This document shows, one piece after another, positions 27,932-39,213 of a stretch of 64,000 nt of DNA. Position 1 is the stretch's first letter. Every line of letters starts with the position of its first letter. The stretch lies in NCBI RefSeq assembly GCF_001667315.1, contig NZ_LZHT01000041.1, positions 62,001-126,000 on the forward strand, read 5' to 3'. This stretch comes from Mycobacterium sp. 852002-10029_SCH5224772. GTDB lineage: Bacteria; Actinomycetota; Actinomycetes; Mycobacteriales; Mycobacteriaceae. Below the pieces are notes generated by a model. It did not search any database. It worked only from the letters and a program-made list of their open reading frames with translations, and was not told the DNA's origin. The translations under genes and the position numbers were made by a program.

Positions 27932-28704
27932 GCCGCGATGCTCGAGGTGCGCTCACCCAGCAGCCGGGACGCCACCACCGAGAAGACCAGGCCGATGCCC
28001 GCCCACAGCACCAGCTGGGTTGCCAGCGATACCAACCTGAATTCGTAGAGGACATCGGCGGGAAAACCCGGATAGATGATGGCGCCCGCCGCGTCGTGCA
28101 GCGGTCCCGGCGTCTCGTCCACGCCCGGCAGCAGCACCGCCACCACGATGATCGCCACCAGATAGCCCCCGGCCGCCAGCAGCCTCGCGTTCCACCCGCC
28201 GAACCGGTCGGCGAGCCGGCGCGCCAGCCACACCGCGCCGATCGCCAGCACCACCGACGCCAGCACCATCACCAGATACCAGCCGGTGCGCGCGCCGATC
28301 GTGTCGGACTGGCCGACCGCCGGCGGGTTCGGCGGATACTTCAGAAACGGCACCACATACACCGCCCCGAACGCGCCGGCGGCCAGGAGCAACGAAAGCG
28401 CCTGCGGCCGCGCCTCATTCGTGCGCGCGTAGACGACGGTGAACAGCACCGCGAACAACGCACCCATGGCGAGGCCGAAGATCAGCACGCCGAATCCCAG
28501 TCCGGCGTTGGCCTGCACCGTCCGGGTGAACAGCTCGGCGCCGTGCTCGTGCACGCCGTGCGCGTTCTCGGCGTCGGTGCGGCCGTCCTCAAAAGCGATG
28601 GCGCGGCCGATGACGGGCTCGGCGCACAGGCGGGCGAAGACGAACGCCAACACCGCGCCGACGGCACCCGCCAGAAGACCGCCCACGATCAGGCGTTTCT
28701 CCAC
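27928..28704 (-). CDS. cbtA: CbtA-family cobalt transporter subunit
   Basis: A 258-residue membrane protein of the CbtA family with five to six transmembrane segments. It begins MEKRLIVGGLLAGAVGAVL, then shows a His-bearing loop HGVHEHG after the first helix, a PFLKYPPNPPAVG segment typical of CbtA, and a conserved FPADVLYEFRL near the end. CbtA and CbtB together are predicted cobalt importers found under B12 riboswitch control in bacteria. Start GTG 28704 lies 20 nt after the cbtB stop. The stop overlaps the downstream phosphatase gene. The cobalt role comes from comparative genomics of the family, not from direct assay that I can recall. Confidence 0.88.
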   Translation of the reverse strand: MEKRLIVGGLLAGAVGAVLAFVFARLCAEPVIGRAIAFEDGRTDAENAHGVHEHGAELFTRTVQANAGLGFGVLIFGLAMGALFAVLFTVVYARTNEARPQALSLLLAAGAFGAVYVVPFLKYPPNPPAVGQSDTIGARTGWYLVMVLASVVLAIGAVWLARRLADRFGGWNARLLAAGGYLVAIIVVAVLLPGVDETPGPLHDAAGAIIYPGFPADVLYEFRLVSLATQLVLWAGIGLVFSVVASRLLGERTSSIAA

Positions 28705-28724
28705 GAGACCGGGGCTTTCCCTGC

Positions 28725-28940
28725 TCAGTGGCAGGGGAAGCCGAGGAGATGGCGCGCGTCGTGCACGAACTCGTGCACATGCGAATCGCTGCCGAACAGC
28801 GACACCGCCCCCTGGTCGACGCCGACGAAGTACAGCGCCAACAACGCGAGAAAGGCGGTCGCCGCCAGCCAGAGCGCGGCGCTGGCCGCCGACAGATCAA
28901 CCGGCCGGGTGCGGCCGCCGGTTAGCTGCGGGTGGGACAC
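28725..28940 (-). CDS. cbtB: CbtB-family small cobalt transporter subunit
   Basis: A 71-residue protein with one transmembrane helix (residues 20-40) and a His-rich tail (HVHEFVHDARH ... FPCH) that should bind metal. This is the CbtB pattern: a single helix with a conserved histidine motif. It starts at GTG 28940 with AGGAG about 8 nt upstream. It is the first gene of cbtB-cbtA-phosphatase and lies immediately downstream of a cobalamin riboswitch, so its expression should fall when B12 is plentiful. Confidence 0.85.
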   Translation of the reverse strand: MSHPQLTGGRTRPVDLSAASAALWLAATAFLALLALYFVGVDQGAVSLFGSDSHVHEFVHDARHLLGFPCH

Positions 28941-28974
28941 AATCGACTCCTTCTGGGGATAACGCGCCCCCGCT

Positions 28975-29070
28975 GGGGATGACGGGCCTCGGGTCTGACT
29001 TTCGACAGTGGCGCGACCGTTCTGGACTTTCACCAGATTCCGTGACACGTCAGGACAGCAGTCAGTGTAG
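28975..29070 (-). ncRNA. Cobalamin (B12) riboswitch in front of cbtB
   Basis: On the minus strand the region upstream of cbtB contains the conserved B12-aptamer core in order: GGAATCTGGTG, AAAGTCCAG, CGGTCGCGCCACTGT (B12 box around 29005-29020) and a closing AGTCAGAC that can pair with CCTGAC upstream. The linker GCGCCACTG is the part used in all B12 riboswitches. It lies 35-130 nt before the cbtB start, which is right for control of translation initiation or elongation. Exact edges are approximate. The genes it precedes, a cobalt transporter, fit the role. An RNA covariance search should confirm it. Confidence 0.8.
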
Positions 29071-29075
29071 GGCGC

Positions 29076-29120
29076 AGCAAAAACGGGCGGTAGTCCCTAT
29101 CGAGACCGGTCCGCCCGTTT
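29076..29120 (-). terminator. Intrinsic terminator of clpC1
   Basis: A perfect 10-bp stem (AAACGGGCGG at 29081-29090 with CCGCCCGTTT at 29111-29120) and a 20-nt loop begin 12 nt after the clpC1 stop. Read on the minus strand the stem ends in CGTTTTTG, a run of five T, which is unusually terminator-like for a mycobacterium. It separates clpC1 from the B12 riboswitch that starts just beyond it. Confidence 0.7.
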
Positions 29121-29132
29121 CCGCTGTTTCTG

Positions 29133-31676
<2,544 letters not shown>

Positions 31677-31941
31677 CGGGTTACCTGCTCTCCCTCACAT
31701 CGGTACAAACCTGTCAGCGGCCCTTCTAGCAACCTTGCCGGTCCCCTGTGGCCGGAATCGCGTACCTGCCATCCACTGTAATGGTCGGCTTGCCGGCGGG
31801 CCTAACTTGTGCAGCCTCGTTCGCTGCGGACGTAACTTGGTCCCTTCGGCCCAAATCTCACCCGCGACCGCCCGCGCCGCTCCGCGCCGTATCCGGAGAA
31901 ACGTTGCAAAGTCCCAATTCGTTTCCCGGGCCGCCCGACGA

Positions 31942-31964
31942 TTATTTCGCGCCCAGCGAAATAA
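31942..31964. promoter_or_regulatory. AT-flanked palindrome between lsr2 and clpC1, possible ClgR-like operator
   Basis: TTATTTCG at 31942-31949 and CGAAATAA at 31957-31964 are perfect inverted repeats around a 7-nt centre, giving CGC-N5-GCG with A/T arms. ClgR sites have a CGC...GCG core with 5-nt spacing, and ClgR controls clp genes in actinobacteria, so this could be an operator 266 nt upstream of clpC1. It could equally be a second terminator hairpin behind lsr2. The inner bases do not follow the ClgR consensus as I remember it. Confidence 0.35.
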
Positions 31965-31965
31965 C

Positions 31966-32002
31966 AAACCGGCGCCCGGGCTGGTAACCCGGGCGCCGGT
32001 TT
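31966..32002 (-). terminator. Strong hairpin terminator of lsr2
   Basis: A perfect 15-bp inverted repeat (AAACCGGCGCCCGGG with CCCGGGCGCCGGTTT) and a 7-nt loop lie just downstream of the lsr2 stop at 32011. There is only a short T-run after the stem, so it is of the high-GC I-shaped type usual in mycobacteria. It and the adjoining palindrome take up part of the 334-bp lsr2-clpC1 gap; the rest should carry the clpC1 promoter, but I see no clear boxes. Confidence 0.65.
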
Positions 32003-32010
32003 GATGACTG

Positions 32011-32349
32011 TCAGGTTGCCGCGTGGAATGCGTCGATGACGTCGGCCGGGATGCGACCGCGCGTCGACACGTTGTGCCCGTTCCGGCGAGCCCATTCGCG
32101 GATTGCTGCGCTCTGCTCACGGTCGATGGCGCCGCGGCCGCGTCCGGAACCGGAACGCCCGCGCCGGCGACCGCCGACGCGGCGGCCGGCTTCCACCCAC
32201 TGCTTCAGATCCCCGCGAAGTTTCGCGGCATTCTTGGACGAAAGATCAATCTCATAGGTCACCCCGTCAAGCCCGAATTCGACCGTTTCGTCGGCTGCGC
32301 CGGCACCGTCGAAATCATCGACCAAGGTGACGGTCACTTTTTTTGCCAT
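32011..32349 (-). CDS. lsr2: Histone-like nucleoid protein Lsr2
   Basis: A 112-residue Lsr2, the H-NS analogue of mycobacteria that bridges AT-rich DNA and silences acquired genes. The N-terminal dimerisation domain ([15 protein letters not shown] to [11 protein letters not shown]) is followed by a basic Gly/Arg linker and a C-terminal DNA-binding domain with the AT-hook-like RGR in [10 protein letters not shown]. Length and sequence are standard. It has its own promoter region of 126 bp toward lysS, which contains two copies of CTGAGCAG (32372-32379 and 32383-32390), and a strong hairpin behind it, so it is probably monocistronic. Confidence 0.97.
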   Translation of the reverse strand: MAKKVTVTLVDDFDGAGAADETVEFGLDGVTYEIDLSSKNAAKLRGDLKQWVEAGRRVGGRRRGRSGSGRGRGAIDREQSAAIREWARRNGHNVSTRGRIPADVIDAFHAAT

Positions 32350-32371
32350 TGGCTTACCCTCGCATTTCGTC

Positions 32372-32390
32372 CTGAGCAGTTGCTGAGCAG
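32372..32390. repeat. Two direct repeats of CTGAGCAG in the lsr2 leader
   Basis: CTGAGCAG occurs at 32372-32379 and again at 32383-32390, a phase of 11 bp, or about one helical turn. They lie 23-41 nt before the lsr2 ATG. They might be a regulator site or chance. No partner factor is known to me. Confidence 0.4.
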
Positions 32391-32475
32391 ATTGGAACGA
32401 CCTCCCCGGTCACCAATGTGCCATAACAACGCAGCATACTCAATCTGTACGGACGCTGCAGGGTTGCGTTTTCAA

Positions 32476-33981
32476 CTACGAGTGTGGCCGAACAATGGGG
32501 AACAAAACTGTCTCCCGAATTGACAGTCCGGTCAAAGTCATCAACAACCGGTCGATACCCATTCCCGTTCCGGTACATGGCGGCATCCCATACTCGAGCG
32601 CGGCGAGAAAGTCTTCGTCGAGCGCCATGGCCTCGTCGTCACCGGCCGCCGCCGCGCGCGCCTGGGCGGCGAACCTCTCCCGCTGCACTACCGGATCGTT
32701 CAGTTCCGAGTACCCGGTGGCCAGTTCGACCCCGCGCACATACAGGTCCCACTTCTCGGTGACGCCCGCGATGCTGCGGTGCTGGCGCGTCAAAGGTGTT
32801 GTCTCGACGGGGAAATCCCGCACAAACACCGGCGCGACGAGCGCGTTGCCCACCGTGTGCTCCCACAGTTCCTCGACGATCTTTCCGTGTCCATAGCCCC
32901 GGTCGCCGGGAATCTCGACACCGAGCCGATCGGCGATGCCGAGCAGCTTTTCGACCGTCGCCTCCGGCGTGATCTCTTCACCGAGCGCCTGCGACAGCGA
33001 CGGGTACATTTCTATAGAAGCCCATTCTCCGTCTATGTCGTAGACACTGCCGTCGGGCAGCGGTAGTTGTCTGGTTCCGATCGCCTCATCGGCGACCTCT
33101 TGAATAAGCTCGCGCGTCACTACTGCCGAATCGTCATACGTTCCGTACGCCTGGTAGGTCTCCAGCATCGAAAATTCCGGAGAATGGGTGGAATCCGCGC
33201 CTTCGTTTCGAAACACTCGATTTACTTCGAAAACCTTGTCGAAACCACCGACGACGCAGCGCTTGAGGAACAGTTCCGGTGCGATCCTCAGGTAGAGATC
33301 GATGTCCAGCGCATTGGAATGGGTGACGAAGGGCCGCGCGGCCGCCCCACCGGCCAGCGTCTGCAACATTGGGGTTTCGACTTCGAGAAAGCCGCGCCGT
33401 TCCAATGCGTTGCGGATGGCGCGGACGACCGCGATCCGCTGCCGGGCCACCGTGCGCGCCTGCGGGCGCACGATCAGGTCGACGTAGCGCTGCCGCACCC
33501 GCGCCTCTTCGCTCATCTCCTTGTGCGCGACGGGCAGCGGACGCAACGACTTGGATGCCATCCGCCACGAATCGGCGAGCACCGACAATTCGCCCCGCCG
33601 TGAGCTGATCACGTTGCCGTGCACGTAGACGATGTCGCCGAGGTCGACGTCGGTCTTCCACGCGTCCAGGGATTCCCTGCCCACCTTGTCGAGGCTGACC
33701 ATCACTTGCAGGGCGGTGCCATCACCCTCCTGCAGCGTGGCGAAGCAGAGCTTTCCCGAGTTGCGGGCGAAGATCACCCGGCCGGCGACGCCGACCACGT
33801 CATCGGTCGCGGTGTCGACCGGCAGGTCGGGGTGGGCGGCGCGGACCTGCGCCAACGTGTGGGTGCGTTCGACGGCGACCGGGTAGGGGTCACGCCCCTC
33901 GGCGAGCAGCCGGGCGCGCTTGTCCCGGCGGATTCGGTACTGCTCGGGAATATCTGCTCCGGCGTCTGGGGCGTCACTCAC
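32476..33981 (-). CDS. lysS: Lysyl-tRNA synthetase (class II)
   Basis: A 501-residue class II LysRS. The OB-fold anticodon-binding domain ([20 protein letters not shown]) precedes the catalytic core, which has motif 1 near [14 protein letters not shown], motif 2 [15 protein letters not shown], and motif 3 [11 protein letters not shown]. Start is GTG 33981. It charges tRNA-Lys. M. tuberculosis has a second, fused LysX/LysRS for lysinylated phosphatidylglycerol; this is the stand-alone housekeeping enzyme by length. A GTP-like T-box or other leader element was not found. It lies 60 nt downstream of coaX on the same strand. Confidence 0.95.
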   Translation of the reverse strand: MSDAPDAGADIPEQYRIRRDKRARLLAEGRDPYPVAVERTHTLAQVRAAHPDLPVDTATDDVVGVAGRVIFARNSGKLCFATLQEGDGTALQVMVSLDKVGRESLDAWKTDVDLGDIVYVHGNVISSRRGELSVLADSWRMASKSLRPLPVAHKEMSEEARVRQRYVDLIVRPQARTVARQRIAVVRAIRNALERRGFLEVETPMLQTLAGGAAARPFVTHSNALDIDLYLRIAPELFLKRCVVGGFDKVFEVNRVFRNEGADSTHSPEFSMLETYQAYGTYDDSAVVTRELIQEVADEAIGTRQLPLPDGSVYDIDGEWASIEMYPSLSQALGEEITPEATVEKLLGIADRLGVEIPGDRGYGHGKIVEELWEHTVGNALVAPVFVRDFPVETTPLTRQHRSIAGVTEKWDLYVRGVELATGYSELNDPVVQRERFAAQARAAAAGDDEAMALDEDFLAALEYGMPPCTGTGMGIDRLLMTLTGLSIRETVLFPIVRPHS

Positions 33982-34041
33982 GACCTGCCAGCTTAAATGA
34001 ACTCTGGCGGCCCGTTTGACCGGCAGCCCGGGCGGGGAGCT

Positions 34042-34857
34042 CTAGCGGGCCGTCTTCAGGCGGCCGCGCTGGGCGTCGCGGTTGCGTTCGAAGACCAGCC
34101 GCAGGCCGTGCAGGGTCAGATGCTGTTCGTAATGGCTGACGGTCTGTAGCTCGGGCAGCAGCAGCGGCGCGGTGTGTCCGGTAGCCACGATCGCAACGTC
34201 GTCACCGGCGAAGCCGTCCACGTCCTCGCGAATGCGTCCCACCAGGCCGTCGACCAAACCGGCGAAGCCGAACACCGCCCCGGCCTGCATGCACTCGACG
34301 GTGTTCTTGCCGATCACCGAGCGGGGCCGAGTCAGCTCCACGCGGCGCAGCGCCGCCGAGCGGGCCGCGGCGGCATCGGAGGAAACCTGCAATCCGGGCG
34401 CGATCGCGCCGCCGAGGAATTCGCCCTTGGCCGAGACGACGTCAACGCAGATCGAGGATCCGAAGTCGATGACGATGGAGGGGCTCTGGAAGCGGTGAAA
34501 GGCCGCCAGGCAGTTGATGATTCGGTCGGCGCCAACTTCTTTGGGGTTGTCCACCAGCAGCGGGATGCCGGTGCGCACCCCGGGCTCGATCAGCACGTGG
34601 GCCACCGACGGCCAGTACTGGTCGAGCATGAGCCGCACCTCGTGCAGCACCGACGGCACGGTCGACAGCGCGGCGGCACCGGTGAGCCGCTCGGAGTCCT
34701 CGCCGATCAAACCGTCGATCGTCAGCGCCAATTCGTCCGCGGTGATTTCCGACTCAGTGCGAATCCGCCACTGCTGCACGACGTTTGCGTGGTCTTTGGA
34801 GCCCGATATCAGCCCGACGACGGTGTGGGTGTTACGGACGTCGATTGCCAGCAGCAC
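34042..34857 (-). CDS. coaX: Type III pantothenate kinase
   Basis: A 271-residue CoaX of the ASKHA fold. The phosphate-binding start [15 protein letters not shown], the GADRI segment ([13 protein letters not shown]) and [12 protein letters not shown] with a Ser-Ser in place of the more usual Gly-Thr of the second phosphate loop are visible. CoaX phosphorylates pantothenate at the start of coenzyme A synthesis; M. tuberculosis also has a type I CoaA, and its CoaX was reported not to be active or essential, so activity here is unproven. Start GTG 34857 lies 2 nt after the panD stop. Confidence 0.9.
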   Translation of the reverse strand: MLLAIDVRNTHTVVGLISGSKDHANVVQQWRIRTESEITADELALTIDGLIGEDSERLTGAAALSTVPSVLHEVRLMLDQYWPSVAHVLIEPGVRTGIPLLVDNPKEVGADRIINCLAAFHRFQSPSIVIDFGSSICVDVVSAKGEFLGGAIAPGLQVSSDAAAARSAALRRVELTRPRSVIGKNTVECMQAGAVFGFAGLVDGLVGRIREDVDGFAGDDVAIVATGHTAPLLLPELQTVSHYEQHLTLHGLRLVFERNRDAQRGRLKTAR

Positions 34858-34859
34858 GG

Positions 34860-35279
34860 CTACCGCGCAACGATCCGGGGATCCAACAGCTCGGCCGCAT
34901 CCGACGGCACGAAGGCCGGGTCGTGGCCGAGGTCGATCGGCTTGTTGTCGGAGTCGACGAAGACGATCCGCGGCTGATAGGTCCGGGCCTCCGCCTCCTC
35001 CATGGTCCCGTACGCGATCAGGATCACCAGATCACCGGGGTGAACGAGATGCGCTGCGGCACCGTTGATTCCGATCACCCCGCTGCCGCGCTCGCCGGTG
35101 ATGGCGTAGGTGACGAGCCGGGCACCGTTGTCGATGTCGACGATGGTCACCTGTTCGCCTTCGAGCAGGTCCGCGGCGTCCATCAGATCGGCGTCGATGG
35201 TCACCGAGCCCACGTAGTGCAGGTCGGCCTGCGTGACGGTGGCCCGGTGGATCTTCGACCTGAGCATCGTCCGTAGCAT
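34860..35279 (-). CDS. panD: Aspartate 1-decarboxylase precursor
   Basis: A 139-residue PanD that makes beta-alanine from aspartate for pantothenate synthesis. The self-cleavage site Gly24-Ser25 (HYVGSVTID) that generates the pyruvoyl group is present, and the active-site Arg and Tyr regions ([17 protein letters not shown]) follow. Length matches M. tuberculosis, including the C-terminal extension where pyrazinamide-resistance changes occur (region after DPAFVPSD). Start ATG 35279 overlaps the panC stop by one base (TGATG). Confidence 0.96.
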   Translation of the reverse strand: MLRTMLRSKIHRATVTQADLHYVGSVTIDADLMDAADLLEGEQVTIVDIDNGARLVTYAITGERGSGVIGINGAAAHLVHPGDLVILIAYGTMEEAEARTYQPRIVFVDSDNKPIDLGHDPAFVPSDAAELLDPRIVAR

Positions 35280-36217
35280 CAGTTCCTCCAAGGTGATTGG
35301 GCGTATTCCTGGTTACCGTCCGGCCCAGCGGTGCCGGCGGGTGTTTCGATCTGCATTTCGATGTTGTCCAGCAGCCTGGTGGTGCCCAGCCGCGCCGCGA
35401 CCAGCAGCCGGGCGCAGCCGTGGGCGGGCGCCGGGCCGAGCCCGGCGTCGCGCAGCTCGAGGTAGTCGAGCGTGAGCGCGGGCACGGCGTCGAGCACCGC
35501 GCGCGCCGCGTCCAGCGCGGCCGCACCGCCGTGGTGCGCGGCGTGCGCAGCGGCGGTCAGCGCCGCCGAAAGCGTCACGGCCAGTTCACGTTGCGTGGCG
35601 TCCAGATAGCGGTTGCGCGACGACATCGCCAGGCCGTCGCCTTCCCGGACGGTCGGCACCCCGACGACCTGAACGTCGACATTGAGGTCCGCGACCATCT
35701 GACGGATCATCACCAGCTGCTGATAGTCCTTCTCGCCGAAGAAGATCCGGTCCGGGCGCACGATTTGCAGCAGCTTGCACACGACGGTGAGCACACCGGC
35801 GAAGTGGGTGGGCCGGTGGCGGCCCTCGAGCTCGGCGGCCAGCGGTCCGGGCTGCACCGTGGTGCGCAACCCGTCGGGATACATCGCCGTGGCCGTTGGG
35901 GCGAAGACGATTTCGACGCCTTCGGAGCGCAGCAGCGCAAGGTCGTCGTCCATGGTCCGGGGGTAGGCGTCGAGATCCTCGCCGGCCCCGAACTGCAGCG
36001 GGTTGACGAAGATCGAGACGACGACCACCGACCCGGGCACCCGCTTGGCCGCGCGCACCAGCGCCAGATGGCCGTCGTGCAGGGCGCCCATGGTGGGCAC
36101 CAACATCACCCGGCGGCCGGTGTGGCGCAGAGCGCGGCTGACGTCGGTGACGTCGCGCGGCTTCGGGTACAGGTTGAGTTCGCCCGCCGTGAAGGCCGGT
36201 GGCTTGCTAGGTTTCAT
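35279..36217 (-). CDS. panC: Pantothenate synthetase
   Basis: A 312-residue PanC that joins pantoate and beta-alanine using [17 protein letters not shown] carries the HIGH-like nucleotide motif; [10 protein letters not shown] and MSSRNRYLD (KMSKS equivalent) complete the active site. Length is usual for actinobacteria. Its start overlaps the stop of the upstream Rossmann-type gene by 4 nt and its stop overlaps panD by one base, so Rossmann gene-panC-panD-coaX make a coenzyme A precursor operon on the minus strand. Confidence 0.96.
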   Translation of the reverse strand: MKPSKPPAFTAGELNLYPKPRDVTDVSRALRHTGRRVMLVPTMGALHDGHLALVRAAKRVPGSVVVVSIFVNPLQFGAGEDLDAYPRTMDDDLALLRSEGVEIVFAPTATAMYPDGLRTTVQPGPLAAELEGRHRPTHFAGVLTVVCKLLQIVRPDRIFFGEKDYQQLVMIRQMVADLNVDVQVVGVPTVREGDGLAMSSRNRYLDATQRELAVTLSAALTAAAHAAHHGGAAALDAARAVLDAVPALTLDYLELRDAGLGPAPAHGCARLLVAARLGTTRLLDNIEMQIETPAGTAGPDGNQEYAQSPWRN

Positions 36218-37125
36218 GCGGTCAGCACCTCGACGACGTCTTGGGGCGCGTGCGCGCGCTGAGCGGTTCGCAGGGCGTTCACCCGATACGCCTGCGCCAG
36301 TTCAGGTCCGACCCGGCCGAGAGCGGCCAGATGCCCGGCGACCGCCGCGGCGTCGCCCCGCGCGACCGGACCGGTGAGCGCGGCCTGGCCGCGTTGCAGC
36401 GTGTTCTCCAGCGCCGCCCGGGCCAGCGGCCCGACGATGCGTTCGGCGATGCCGCCAGGCTGGTCGTCGACGGACTGTTGACCGAGCAGCTCGCTGCCGC
36501 GCAGCGCGGCGCGCAGTGCCTCCACCGCGTCGGCGAGCACGGTCACGAGGTGGTTGCCGGCGTGGGCCAGCGCCGCGTGGTAGAGGACGCGGGCCTCCTC
36601 GGCGACGCAGAAGGGTTCTCCACCCATCTCCAAGACGAGCGATTGCCCGATCGCGTATCCGACCTCGTCGGCCGCCGTGATGCCGAAGCAGGTGTCCGGC
36701 AGCCTGCTGATGTCCTCGTCGGAACCAGTGAACGTCATCGCCGGGTGGATCGCCAGCGGGATGCAGCCCTGGTCGGCCAGCGGGCCGAGTACGCCCACCC
36801 CGTTCGCACCGGACGTGTGGACCACGATCGTTCCGGGCCGCACCGCCGACGTCGCGGCCAGCCCCGACACCAGGCCGGCGAGTTCGCTGTCGGGAACCGC
36901 GAGCAGCAACAGTTCGGCACCGGCGGCGACGTCCGGCGGCGTCGCGACCGGGGTGTCGGCCAGCCAGCGCTGGGCCCGCTGCCGCGACGCATGGGAGATG
37001 GCGCTGCACGCCACCACGACGTGGTCCGCGCGCTCCAGCGCGACACCGAGCGCGGTGCCCACCCGGCCGGCGGAGATGATTCCCACCTTGAGCCTGGCCG
37101 GGCGCAGACCGTCGAACTGCACCAT
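36214..37125 (-). CDS. Rossmann-fold and DUF2520 protein (Rv3603c-like)
   Basis: A 303-residue oxidoreductase-like protein. An N-terminal NAD(P)-binding Rossmann fold begins with [16 protein letters not shown], and a helical DUF2520 domain follows (from about residue 150, [15 protein letters not shown] and onward). The fold resembles ketopantoate reductase or 6-phosphogluconate dehydrogenase-like enzymes. Because it sits directly before panC with a 4-nt overlap, a role as the reductase that makes pantoate is attractive, but this is only a context argument. ATG 37125 is chosen; upstream in-frame codons are not conserved in character. Confidence 0.82.
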   Translation of the reverse strand: MVQFDGLRPARLKVGIISAGRVGTALGVALERADHVVVACSAISHASRQRAQRWLADTPVATPPDVAAGAELLLLAVPDSELAGLVSGLAATSAVRPGTIVVHTSGANGVGVLGPLADQGCIPLAIHPAMTFTGSDEDISRLPDTCFGITAADEVGYAIGQSLVLEMGGEPFCVAEEARVLYHAALAHAGNHLVTVLADAVEALRAALRGSELLGQQSVDDQPGGIAERIVGPLARAALENTLQRGQAALTGPVARGDAAAVAGHLAALGRVGPELAQAYRVNALRTAQRAHAPQDVVEVLTA

Positions 37126-37240
37126 CGCAGACGACCTCACTGATTTCTTGGTTCGTTCCGGTCCCACTGGGTGGGTACCGTTCGGTCACTGAGACTCTAG
37201 TCGATTACCAGGCGTTTCCCAATGTGAGGAAGCTCCCAGC

Positions 37241-38650
37241 TCAGCCCTCGCGGCGACGGCGCCGGCCACCCTCGGAGGGCTGTACCTGCAGGCGGGCCAG
37301 CAGATCGGCCACCGACTGGCCGCCCGTCGTGGTGGTTTCTCCAGCGCTGTCGGCGTCCTCTGGCTGCGGTTCACCGCCGTGCCGGGGCGCGTGCTCCGGC
37401 GCCGCCGGTGGTGCCACCCGCGGTGGCGGGGGCGCGCCGGCGGGCGGACCCTGGTGCACCGGGCGCGGGGGCGGCGCCGGGGCAGGCGGCTCGCTGCCCG
37501 GCGCGAAATTGCGCGCGCCGTAATCGCGGTACTCCGCCGAGTGGCGTGACCGCGCCCGTCGCCCGGACTCGGTGTAGGGCGGCGGGGGCACCGGCTCGAC
37601 CGGCAGGCCATCCCAGGCTTCGTCGCGGGATTCATCGCGGGATTCGTCGCGGGATTCACCCCGGGATTCATCGAAGCCCGAATGCCGGGCGCGCCGCCCG
37701 CCCGCCGATTCCCCGGACGAGTCGGCGCCGGCCCAGTCGCTGCCGGGCGATCCGGGCGACAACCACTGCCCTTCGGCGGCCGTCGGCTGCCAGTCCTGGC
37801 GTTGCCGTTCCGGCTGGGGCCGGGGTTCGGGCTCCGGCGCGGTCGGGGGTTCGGGTTCAGGTCGCGGCGGTGGCGGCGGTTGGTGACGACGTTCGAACCG
37901 CGGTTCCGGCGGTGCGGCGTAGGCGGGCTCCGGCGTCGGATACACCGGTTCTGGGGCCGGTTCGTACTGGTAGCGGGTCCGCTCCCGCCGGGGTGGCGGC
38001 GGCTGCCGGGGCGGCAACAGGGGCTCTTCGGGCACGTCGATGATGGCCGTCTCGTCGGCGCGGCCGTGCGGGTTGTCCTCGGGCACCGACGTGACCCGAT
38101 CGCTGGACACCCAATCGACGGGGTTATCGCGGCGACCCTCGCCGTTGCGATCCCACTCGCTGTACGCCCGCTCCGGCTGCGGCTCGGTCTCGACGGTCCC
38201 GAGGGCGGGGCGGTGCGCGAGGTCGGTGTCGAACAGGATTTCCAGGCTGGTCCGCAACGCGCCCAGTTCCGCGCGCAGCTCGGCCAGATCGTCGGCGGCC
38301 TGGGCGCGCAGTTCGGAGGCCAACTCGCGGCGCAGCTGGGACTCGACGGTCAGTTCGTATTCACGCCGGGCCGAAATCTCCCGGTCCAGCTGGAGGTCGT
38401 AGACCAGCTTGAGGTCGCGGACGCGGGCTTGGTCGGCATCGCTTTGGCGGCGATAGAGCACGGAAACGAAGGCGCCGGCGACTGCGGCCCACAGCGCCAG
38501 GATTACAGCGAGCTTGAGGAGTTCCACCCGATTGGTGAAAACCAATGCGGAACTGGCACCTATCGCGAGGACCAGCAACGCGGTCAAGAGCACCCACCCC
38601 GGCCTGCGGCCGCCGCGCCGGACCCGGGCGCCGCGGGACAGAACGGTCAT
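37241..38650 (-). CDS. Two-helix membrane protein with Pro-rich cytoplasmic tail (Rv3604c-like)
   Basis: A 469-residue protein. Two transmembrane helices occur near residues 18-38 and 43-65. They are followed by a charged, probably coiled-coil stretch (about 75-150: YELTVESQLRRELASELRAQ, cut at 20), and then about 300 residues of Pro/Glu/Arg-rich low-complexity sequence, with a short Leu-rich end (VADLLARLQVQ). A DESR tetrapeptide is repeated four times. The function is not known; the layout suggests a scaffold bound to the membrane with a disordered tail. By position it matches Rv3604c. It is separated by 86 nt from the DUF3180 gene upstream and by 115 nt from Rv3603c-like. Confidence 0.78.
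   Translation of the reverse strand: MTVLSRGARVRRGGRRPGWVLLTALLVLAIGASSALVFTNRVELLKLAVILALWAAVAGAFVSVLYRRQSDADQARVRDLKLVYDLQLDREISARREYELTVESQLRRELASELRAQAADDLAELRAELGALRTSLEILFDTDLAHRPALGTVETEPQPERAYSEWDRNGEGRRDNPVDWVSSDRVTSVPEDNPHGRADETAIIDVPEEPLLPPRQPPPPRRERTRYQYEPAPEPVYPTPEPAYAAPPEPRFERRHQPPPPPRPEPEPPTAPEPEPRPQPERQRQDWQPTAAEGQWLSPGSPGSDWAGADSSGESAGGRRARHSGFDESRGESRDESRDESRDEAWDGLPVEPVPPPPYTESGRRARSRHSAEYRDYGARNFAPGSEPPAPAPPPRPVHQGPPAGAPPPPRVAPPAAPEHAPRHGGEPQPEDADSAGETTTTGGQSVADLLARLQVQPSEGGRRRRREG
37617..37676. repeat. 12-bp coding tandem repeat (DESR units)
   Basis: About five copies of a 12-bp unit (consensus GATTCATCGCGG on the plus strand) run inside the Rv3604c-like gene, encoding DESR/ESRD tetrapeptides. 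The three middle copies are near-identical. The unit keeps the reading frame, so copy number can vary without breaking the gene. Confidence 0.75.
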
Positions 38651-38736
38651 GGCCTGACTGTACCTGTGCGAGGTCAATCCGCGTGTCGCCCGACTCCGGC
38701 GATTCTCACCTGGGTTGATCGGCGGATTGATTGCCC

Positions 38737-39213
38737 CTAGGTTTCGGCGCCCTCGCCGTGTTCGGTCGGGTCGTGCGGGGACTTGCAGCAATGTTGCAGC
38801 CACAGCGCGGCAACCACCAATGCCAGTGCGCTGATGGCCGCCACCACCGTTCCGGAGGTGTCCTCGGCGGCGGCCCGTAGCCAGGACCGGCGCGGCAGGA
38901 AATACACCAGCAGTCCGACCCACCAGCCCAGCATCAACGCCCCCACCCACGCCGAGGCCTTGGCGACCATCAGGCTGCGTGCCACCGCGAGCGGATGCAA
39001 CCAGCCGGGGCCGGGTCCGATTTCGCCGTCGCTGATCTTGGCGCGCACGTAGCGCGCCCACAGCGCCTCGGCGATGGCCACCGCCAGCAGCGACAACCCG
39101 GTCCACACCGTGATCGGGGGAAACCACCGGTACAGGCCGTTGACCAGCAGGTAACCCACCACGGCAGCGCCGACCACCGCGGCCGTCAGGTCACGCTTAC
39201 GGGTGGGTCCCAT
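38737..39213 (-). CDS. DUF3180 membrane protein (Rv3605c-like)
   Basis: A 158-residue protein with four transmembrane helices (about residues 9-27, 34-52, 82-100 and 118-140) and a cytoplasmic-looking C terminus containing CCKSPHDP. DUF3180 proteins are of unknown function and are found next to folK in actinobacteria. The start ATG 39213 overlaps the folK stop by one base (TGATG), so it is the distal gene of the folate operon. The arrangement is conserved with M. tuberculosis; no catalytic motif is evident. Confidence 0.82.
   Translation of the reverse strand: MGPTRKRDLTAAVVGAAVVGYLLVNGLYRWFPPITVWTGLSLLAVAIAEALWARYVRAKISDGEIGPGPGWLHPLAVARSLMVAKASAWVGALMLGWWVGLLVYFLPRRSWLRAAAEDTSGTVVAAISALALVVAALWLQHCCKSPHDPTEHGEGAET

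Noticed and set aside
33982..34041. A T-box or other amino-acid leader for lysS
   Set aside because: The 60-nt space is too short and lacks the T-box sequence; none of the stem patterns is visible.
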